A stretch of DNA of 64,000 nt from NCBI GenBank assembly GCA_023362775.1, contig JALMGJ010000020.1:806001-870000 (forward strand), given 5' to 3'. Under the pieces are notes generated by a model that saw only the letters and a program-made list of their open reading frames with translations, searched no databases and was not told where the DNA came from. This DNA is from Charina bottae. Taxonomy: Eukaryota > Chordata > Lepidosauria > Squamata > Charinaidae. Shown piece after piece: positions 56,501-64,000 of this stretch. The stretch's first letter is position 1, and every line of letters begins with the position of its first letter. The translations under genes were made by a program, and so were the position numbers.

Positions 56501-57341
56501 GATAATGGATTCAACAACCACAGTCAGTGGACCAAAAGTGCATTGACATAAAACAGAAGTACAGCAAGATGAGGTTGCATGTTCTTCTGGGGGGACAGAA
56601 TCCCATTAGGTGGGGGCTATTACAGAGAAGGCCTATCATCTCAATTATACCCTGCAGATCTCATAAAGGCAGGGAATTTTCAGCAGGCCCTCTCTCAACG
56701 ACCGGACCAGATGGGCAGATTCAACTCCAGCAAGGTATTGTCTGTTGTATCTTGGTGCTGTGCCATTTAGTGTTTTAAAAATAATGTACTTTGAGTTGGG
56801 TTCAGAAGCCTCCTGGCAACTAATGCAATGATTTAATACAGGTATAATTCTACCTTGGGAGGACTGTCCTGTCAATAACTTTTTTGCTGCATTTTGTACC
56901 AGCTGCAATTTCCAAGTTGTCTCTAAAGGCAGTCCCACATAGAGTGTGTTGAAGTAGCCCAACTGAGTGGTGATTAAGGCACAAATTACTGAGGTCAGGG
57001 CCTCCTAATCCAGATAAGATTGTAACAGGCACAACAGCTGGAACTGGGGAAAGGCATAATTTGTATCTGTTGTTTGAGCAGGAGTTATAAACCACCATCT
57101 TTGGGAACAGTATGGCCCTGCCCAGAGTAACTACCAGAACCCTGATGTTTACTAACCACAAGCAACTCTGTCTTGGTAGATTTAAATCTGAGCCAGTTTT
57201 GCCCCATCAAGATCCTCACAGCCTCCAGACCATAATAGCATCACCAGCTCAGCACAGGATAGTGCTATATAACTGAATGTCATCAGCATACCGGTGACAT
57301 CTTACCCCCAAATGACAGATGACCTCTCCCAGTGGTAGGGG

Positions 57342-57342
<1 letters not shown>

Positions 57343-57384
<42 letters not shown>

Positions 57385-57385
57385 T
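57343..57385. repeat. (TTA)n microsatellite
   Basis: About 14 TTA units at the 3' end of the minus-strand SINE that follows it; probably the SINE tail. Confidence 0.9.
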
Positions 57386-57404
57386 TCTGCTTTTTATATA
57401 TATA

Positions 57405-57600
57405 ACTCAAGGTGGCAAACATACCTAATACCCCCCTCCTATTTTCCCCACAACAACCCTGTGAGGTGGGTTGGGCTGAGAGAAAGTGACTGGCCCAAGG
57501 TCACCCAGCTGGCTTTCATGTCTGAGGGAGGACTAGAACTCACAGTCTCCTGGTTTCTAGGCCAGCACCTTCACCAGTACACCAAACTGGCTCTCTCTAA
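57405..57600 (-). mobile_element. MIR-like tRNA-SINE inside the L2 remnant
   Basis: The minus-strand head gagccagtttggtgtactgg is followed by a B-box-like gactgtgagttctagtcct and the core agctgggtgaccttgggcca, then a cccaacccacctcacagggt block. It interrupts the L2 reverse transcriptase between the SPMLFN-like block and YADD. Confidence 0.8.
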
Positions 57601-57904
57601 CATCTTTATGTAAATGTTAAACAACATGGGGGAGACCACTGATCCCTGAGGGACCCAATACTGGAATTCTCATGGATTGAATACATCTCCCCCCCCCCCG
57701 CCAATCTACTAACCGGACCCAGCCACTGAGGTAGGAGTGGAACCACATTAAAACAGTGCTTTCAGCTCCTCACTCTTGTTGGCAGTCCAGAATGATACCG
57801 TGGTTGATGGTACTGAATGTGACAGAGAGGCCTAATAAGACCAAGAGGGGCAGACTACCCCATCAAGGCCTTGACAAAGTTCATCTACTCAAGCAACTGC
57901 CTTT

Positions 57905-58460
57905 CATAACATGAAAGCAAGTAGATGAATCTGTGTACCTTGTTATAATGTTTATTGAATATAAGGAAATGGATAGAGATATTTTGAGACATGTAAATGC
58001 GGGTAGAAAGGTAATAGATAGAATGTGATCTGCATTTGTCAAAAAAAAAAAGCAGAAATGGCTGTGTCTAAGAATGTGCTTCTGCCAGTTTCGTTATATG
58101 GAAATGAAAGCTGGATATATTAGGAGAAACATAAAATTAGGTTCAATGCAATGGGGACATACTACTTAAGAAATTAGACAGAAATCAATAAGGTCAGGAA
58201 TGAATGGGTGCCAGATAAATGTGGACTGAATATAAAAGCAAGAGAGCATTCCCAAAAAAAATCTACATCGAGATGGTTTGGCCATATAGAGAGGATCAAT
58301 GAGGATCAAAAGAAGAGTGAATACACTGAGAGGAAAGAGAAGACAGAGTTGTGGCTGGATAGAACTGATGAGATCCTGAAAGAGAAGAGAGGGGAGAAGT
58401 TTAAAGATCAAAAGGCAGTGTATGAAATGGTGCAGGAGTGTCCACAAGGGCCATGAATGA
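57905..58460 (+). mobile_element. RTE-type LINE fragment, second copy
   Basis: Plus-strand pieces: YKEMDRDILRHVNAGRKVI near 57960, NVLLPVSLYGNESWIY near 58070, VRNEWVPDKCGL near 58200, then SRWFGHIERINEDQ from 58265. The last block matches RWFGHIERMNERR of the fragment at 2722-2930, so both come from one RTE-like family distinct from BovB. This copy is older, with several stops. Confidence 0.6.
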
Positions 58461-59110
58461 TGCCCCAAATTAAAGCCCATTTTTAATGTGCATCACACAC
58501 ATCGCACAAAAAAAGGCAGGGCTTCCATCACCCAGTCATACCTGCCATTTTGACATCACTGATGGCTCTTGCAGAGACTCCTGAATTGGTACGTGGATAT
58601 GATGGAAGCAGGGATGTTTGCAAAGATAGAAAAGTGAATGATGTTAGAGTAAAGTAATGTTAGCTATGTTTCTGTTTACTAATTCTTACTCTTTTCCTGT
58701 GCTTTGTATAACTTTGCTTACCCTGAAGGGCAATAGTGTGATGGCTATGTATATAGGTAGGTATACTGTATATTATATAAATGAATATTTTGCAATCTGT
58801 TTTAAAGAGGCAGTTGTCTGTATCCTTAGTGACACGCTACGTTACACTTGCAAAACGCTTTGAGAATAAAAGTGCTAGCATTGGGCATGACTGAGACTAC
58901 ACACTAAGTTCAATTCCACCAAGGGAAGTATCCAGAACACCAGCTCCTCAGATGTTTAGTCATGTTCAAGTAAACCCTGAAGGCTTCCCTCCTGCCCCTT
59001 TGGTTTACTACAGAAAGAGAACAGGGAAGGGTTTTCCTCAGCTAGATCTAGGAAGGCAGCACCAAGACGTTATGAGTGGGCTGCTCCTGAAGTATTGTAA
59101 TTGGACCCAG
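58461..59110. other. No gene recognised
   Basis: Nothing identifiable between the RTE fragment and the palindromic microsatellite. Confidence 0.5.
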
Positions 59111-59117
59111 AAAATTA

Positions 59118-59158
59118 AATGTAAAGTATGTATGTATGTATGTATGTATGTATGTATG

Positions 59159-59200
<42 letters not shown>

Positions 59201-59246
59201 CATACATACATACATACATACATACATACATACTGCACTTTACATT
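59118..59246. repeat. 129-bp AT-rich palindrome: (TATG)n (TA)n (CATA)n
   Basis: (TATG)9 runs into (TA)n and then (CATA)9, giving two complementary arms. The symmetry extends into the flanks: aatgtaaag at 59118-59126 against ctttacatt at 59238-59246, with about four extra bases on the right. Tyr/Ile/Thr-rich open frames on both strands are artefacts. Confidence 0.92.
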
Positions 59247-60945
59247 GATTTACTTATGCGGCAGCCAGGAGACTTGTGTGAATGTCCTGTTTATTTGTTC
59301 TACAATTATATATTCTGCAGTCTACAATCTCACTTGTGAGCTGTTGGCAACTGCAGCACATCTGGGAATGTAGTTGCCTAAACAGGAAATCCTGAAACCC
59401 CTGCTCCCAGCTACAGGGGAGGTAGGCTGCCGCCGCCACCACCACCACCACCCCTTTCCTTCAGGGACCAGTTTTCCCTAGGGGCTTCCTGTCTGGAGGA
59501 AGAGAAAGGAAGGACCCTCCTGTCTTTATTCCTTCCTTATTTCCTGAAGCAACAGAGCAGTTAAGGGTGCCAGGCTACTTCCCCAACAGAATGAAGGAAT
59601 CATATACAATGTAGAACAAGACAATCTAAGTCATTTCTTGTGTGAGTTACAGCTCAGTTACATTGTAAGTTACATGTAAGTAAGATACAAGTAACTTACA
59701 ATGTAAGTTCCATTCAGTTACAGCTTAAGTTACAGCTTACATTTCTTATGTAAGTTACAGCTCCCCGTTGTCCTTCTCATGCTGGCATGAACAGGACAAT
59801 GGGGAAATGTAAACGGAAATTAGGATTCCTACCAGCAGCAACCCACCCTTTTTCTCAGAAAATTACAAGGTAGATTTCAGTACCCAATAGGCTAATCTGT
59901 CTGAAGCTGTTCATTCTTTTTCTATACTGTTTCAAACAGAAATGTTTTCTAATATTTTTAGGTCTCAATTATGAGGCAGTATTCTTTCCCCCCCTCAGTT
60001 TAGGATGTTTAGTTGTCTGGTTTAGATTTAAGAAAATCCCTCACTTCATGAGAAAAATACATTTCCCTGAGGGCCTGCTCCATTGTGTTGGGAAGCCACC
60101 ACAACGCCAATGTGGTGCTTGAATGCACTGCATGTACATTGTACACTCATTCAGCACAAACACACAGCTTCTGTTTGGTGCTCCCTTCCTTTCTGCCAAA
60201 CTGTGACTCAAATGTTCTCTACCAACTGTACTTGGAGGCAACTTAAATACTATTCTGTACATAATGTCCATCTTCAAATTACTTTGTGTTTAATGGAGTG
60301 CTCTGTGTTCTGATTCATACACTGTGCAGCCAGGGACAGTTTGTGAAACTTCTTGGATTTAAAAGATGCTCCCAACTTCCCCGTATGGTAAAGCCTCCAT
60401 CAAGACTCCCTTTCCTTTTCCCTTCCAAGGAAGGCTGCCAAGGTACAGAATTTGATGTGGAGCTACAGTTTGAGAACCCTTCCTGACAAGTTCACTCGGT
60501 GTGCCACAAGATTCCACCCCATTCCAGTCAGCTCCATCCCTGATTATTGAGAGACCACCCTGTAGCTCTTAAGAGAAGCTCTTGAATCTTGGTTCTGAGG
60601 TCGGGAAGAATAAGCGGGGGGACAGACAGAATCAATTCCTGTGGGGCCTTAAAAGAAAGAATTCTCAGGGTAATAAAGTAGTAAGGTTAATTGGAGGAAA
60701 GGAAAAGAGGGGTCCTATGGCGGGGGGGGGGGAATTGGAGAAAAATGCATTAACGTGAGATGTTGGCAAGTGAGGAGATAGACACTCAGCTGTTACATTA
60801 TGTACAGAATCTAAGAGCCTAGTTCTTATGGCCTGTCAGGGAAGCTACAAGCCCTTTATCCATGGGTGTCTTGGAGATATTGGGAATGCTAAATGAGGGC
60901 AAAAATCAACTATGTCCTGTATTTTTTAATCTATGATGATGATGC
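59247..60945. other. No gene; locally repeated AAGTTAC words
   Basis: 59636-59765 contains many short direct and inverted copies of taagttacagct, tgtaagttac and similar words. A (CCA)n run is at 59430-59452 and a G11 run at 60722. Nothing else is recognised. Confidence 0.55.
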
Positions 60946-60949
60946 CTGT

Positions 60950-61165
60950 CGGTCATTGTTGACTCCTGGCAACTCCTGGACTAGTCTCTGCAGTTTTCTT
61001 GGCAAAATTTTTGGAGGTGGTTTGCCACTGCCTTCTTCCTAAGGCTGAGAGAGAGTGACTGGCCCAAGGTCACCCAGCTGGCTTTGTGCCTAAGGTGGGA
61101 CTAGAACTCTCAGTCTCCCAGTTTCTAGCCTGGTGCCTTAACCCCTACACCAAACTATCTCTCCT
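60950..61165 (-). mobile_element. MIR-like tRNA-SINE
   Basis: The minus-strand head gagatagtttggtgtagggg is followed by a B-box-like ctgagagttctagtcccacc and the core agctgggtgaccttgggcca. It is close to the copies at 27733 and 57405 and extends through the same gaaaactgcagagactagtc block on the distal side. Confidence 0.78.
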
Positions 61166-61174
61166 TGTATTATG

Positions 61175-64000
61175 ATATTATTCTTCATACTCACCAATCT
61201 GATTTGTGAAAAGAACCTTACTTCTGTCACTGCTGTTGCCACTTGCCAAGAGGATGTAGAATGGAATTGCCTGACAAACCAATTGAGCTGAGGTTTCACT
61301 CTCCCTGCAAATTAAGTGATACCTAGTTTTGTGAACACCATTTGGTGTTAGACTGGGCCAAAACTAACATCTGGCTTCCAACAGACTATTCCTACTTGCT
61401 TCTGATCTTCAAATATCTGTTTAGTTATTGCAGCAGAAATAGATTGAGCTTTATTATCAATGTCTAACCCCCCTCTTAAAATTATAAATACAGTGCCTAT
61501 GAGCATGAATTTTATATCATGCACATGCAAAAACAGATGCTTGACCTTTTCCTCTTCTGTATATCTTCTCTTCTGGTACTGCAGTTCATTTGTCTCCTTG
61601 CAAATCTGTTTAATCCAAGATCCGTGTTATATGTCTATACTTGGGCAGTACTAGATAAAAACGAGGAGAATAGCTCCCAATGCTTGATAATGACATGGCA
61701 GGGAGCTGCCCGTTTAAGTCAGGTAAAATTTGTCAGAGAAAGTCTGTGGAGGTTGAACATGCAGGAGGGGCAGACACAGACTTGGCTGTTTATAATTTTT
61801 CCCCAAATAGCTTGACGTTCCAGCCAAAGTGAACGTAACTGGATTTTCCATAGAAGGCCTCTGTCTGAACAGAAGGAGTGGTTCACGGAGTCTATAGAAT
61901 CACAGCTTCTGTTGCCCTCTTCTGACACCAGGGAGTAATTGCTGGGTTCACCATTTAAGGCCACACTCCAGATGCATATAAATATTTAGTATTAATTTAG
62001 CATAAATACTAATACTCTAGCCAGCTTTGCTATAATATCTGTTAACTTTACAGGAATTCTGCACAGTTGTCCACAGCAATTTCTACCTATTGCAGGTAGC
62101 TTGGCTAAGGATGTCTATGTGAAACTGGAAAACCTACAATTTTCAGGCTTATATTGCATTACATTGAATCCAAGAGTCAACGTTCAGTTTTTGCAGGCCA
62201 GTCTACTTTTTTCTTTTGATTTTTGTTGAAATTCTGACCAGATGATTAAATAATACAATTGCAGCTATAAACTCAAAACCATTTCAATTAAACAAAATGT
62301 AGAAACTAAGTTTTGATATTTGTTAAAATACAGAAGCATCTTAAGGTGAATAACAAATCTGAAACACAATTTTAAACTCAGAATATTCTAGCTCCCCTTC
62401 TGCCTGTTCATATGGCTGAAATGTGAACAACTTGATACAAATGTTAGGGTCAAGCAGACAGGTATAAATCTGGAAGCACAGAATTTCACATTTTATTCTG
62501 TCACATCCATTTATTATCTTTTTTTTAAATTGCAATTTCCTAAAATACTGTAAAAGCCATTGGAAAATCTGCATTTCTGTTCTTTCCTAATGTTGCATTC
62601 TGTGCACATCTCTCCATAAAGTATCTATATATTTAAAAATGCAACAAGTGCAATACACATTTTTGGTGCACAGCTTTCTCAAATATACCATTTATGAAAA
62701 TAATTTGGTGGATAACGAATGACATTGATAACTTCTATTCATCATTGCCCTTCTGTGTTGAGATGGGATCCATTTTCACGCTTCTCGCTATTTCATTCCT
62801 GTGGAAATCCATGGTGGGTACCTTTTTTTACATCATAATGCAAATATAAACCAGCTTCATCTGCATGATCTTGACCTGAGGAGAAAGCCTCTGTTTCCAC
62901 AATCTGTTTACGTACAAGCATTCCGCACATGTGTTCACCTAGCAATGGGTGTGGGGTACAGCCATGAACGTCTTTGCACACACGTTCAATATGGTGTCCA
63001 AAAACAGCCTAAGCCTCCTCTGCTCCCAGTGAAAAGCACTGGGGGAGAAAAATGGTTAAATTGCTAAGGAAATGCCACTCCTGGCCTCAAGGTTTGCTTC
63101 TGTTTTCCCAAGTTCTAAAAGTTGCTCCTCCCTCCCACTTTGCTGCCTGCTTTGTGAAAAGCATCCATTAAGATCTCTCATATCTTAATAAGAAAGAAAT
63201 GGATTACAGCTCTATTAGGGTCTCACAGATATTCTCTGGATTTTTTTAAAACTCCTATTGATATACTCAATGGTATGAATTCTCAATCACTTTGCTACAT
63301 CCACGTATTTTAGTTAAAGGAAAGGAATGGGGTAGGGAAAACACCAAAGGACTTGAGTTGGTCTTGGGAGAGATTTAACCAGGCAACTGGGCATAGTGCA
63401 TGAAAACTAGAATTTGAAAACTATACTTGTGGGACAAGGGATTTCAGCACCTTGAGCTTGAAGAAGCTGGCTTAAAAAATGCTTATCTTATGCAAAACAA
63501 CCTCATTTCCTTCCCAAAGAGCTGGGGAGGAGGGCTCCTTCCTTTTCTTCATGCTCCTACTGTAAGTGAAGAATTTTAAGTTTAAAGGGTAAAAGTATCA
63601 TCTTGCATACCTATGGTACAAAGACTTTTCATTTTTAAAGCAAATAGTGGCATATTTCCATTGGGACAAGATTCAGCAGCAATGTGTTTGACAAGTAAAC
63701 AGGATTTATGTCTCTGACATGCTAATTTTCTGTCTACAGAACTTGGTTTGGGGGCTGCCAAAATTTGGACTCTGTAATAATTTTAAATAGCAAAATATGA
63801 ATGTAGATCTGATGTATTTTAGATCTACATGCAAAATTTTAAATGTATTATACATTTGTTGTGCCTAGCATTTTCTTTAAAAGTGCATGTAGGTCTTAGA
63901 CACTGAATGAGAATAAACATTAAATTTAATTTCAAAATTCCAACACTAAGAACTTTTGCTGCTGACAGATTTGAATTTCAAAATTGAGGAACATTTTCCT
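61175..64000. other. No gene recognised to the window end
   Basis: About 2.8 kb of AT-rich sequence. Open frames under 100 codons without domains (the longest is 61519-61815). No SINE, LINE or MITE ends seen. Confidence 0.5.

Larger units (their letters stand above)
56530..57900 (-). pseudogene. L2-like LINE reverse transcriptase, decayed, split by a SINE
   Basis: On the minus strand from 57860: LSVTFSTINHGIIL (motif A with its Asp lost), LMWFHSYLSGWVRLV, QWSPPCCLT/SPMLFN-like block, then an inserted SINE and (TAA)n run (57345-57600), then PLGEVICHLGVRCHRYADDI (motif C) at about 57310-57260, and GYFNTLYVGLPLETTWKLQL with VQNAAKKLLTG at 56870-56960. The order is that of an L2/CR1-group reverse transcriptase. 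Stops and frameshifts are frequent. Confidence 0.75.

Noticed and set aside
58952..59373. Tyr/Ile/Thr-rich frames on both strands
   Set aside because: They are translations of the (TATG)n(TA)n(CATA)n palindrome.
29361..59452. CRISPR-like direct repeats or a bacterial system
   Set aside because: All repeated units are microsatellites, minisatellites or eukaryotic mobile elements; no spacer pattern or prokaryotic gene is present.

Overview
This window reads as intergenic or deep intronic DNA from a vertebrate, and the repeats point to a squamate reptile (lizard or snake). The diagnostic set is: four Sauria-type tRNA-SINEs ending in CTTTACCTTT, three RTE-BovB LINE copies, many CR1/L2 3' ends with AAATAAA tails, MIR-like SINEs, Penelope-like elements (PLEs), and numerous hAT elements with 8-bp target-site duplications (TSDs). 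I recognised no host protein-coding exon, tRNA, rRNA or known ncRNA gene. Every long open frame that I could identify belongs to a mobile element. The species cannot be fixed from the sequence alone.

Layout. 1-5676: a decayed autonomous hAT transposon (BED-type finger, DDE region, C-terminal dimerisation segment, right terminal repeat) carrying three insertions: an L2/CR1-like tail, a PLE GIY-YIG/3' end, and a 2.8-kb RTE-fragment plus BovB composite. 7190-9775: an old CR1 copy keeping parts of ORF1 (coiled coil, SGNH-like esterase) and ORF2, with a Charlie-like hAT inside it. 10.3-31.9 kb: five related hAT MITEs (CAGAGCTTTCC termini) spread to 50.9 kb, all with perfect 8-bp TSDs, plus a second PLE end, a solo LTR, Sauria SINEs and a series of L2/CR1 tails. 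31-34 kb: tandem repeats hit by a MITE and an L1 end, and an LTR inside an older LTR-like sequence. 36.9-45.4 kb: the most complex block. A Ty1/copia element is split into a plus-strand 5' half and a minus-strand 3' half with oppositely oriented LTRs, set in a duplicated LINE 3' UTR. Next to it is a Ty3/gypsy remnant interrupted by another LINE with a 24-bp TSD. 45.6-64 kb: SINEs, an L1 remnant, an L2 reverse-transcriptase remnant interrupted by a SINE, a second RTE fragment, a 129-bp AT-rich palindrome, and long stretches without anything recognisable.

The elements do not act together as a pathway; what the window records is a sequence of insertions. Nesting gives relative ages: hAT is older than the PLE and BovB inside it, CR1 ORF1 older than its Charlie-like insert, the gypsy remnant older than the LINE in its RNase H, and the CR1/L2-like LINE at 42.5-43.7 kb older than copia. 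The best candidates for new observations are the rearranged copia, the hammerhead-ribozyme-like fold in the PLE 3' ends, the BovB/RTE composite, and a minisatellite shared by two unrelated hAT MITEs.
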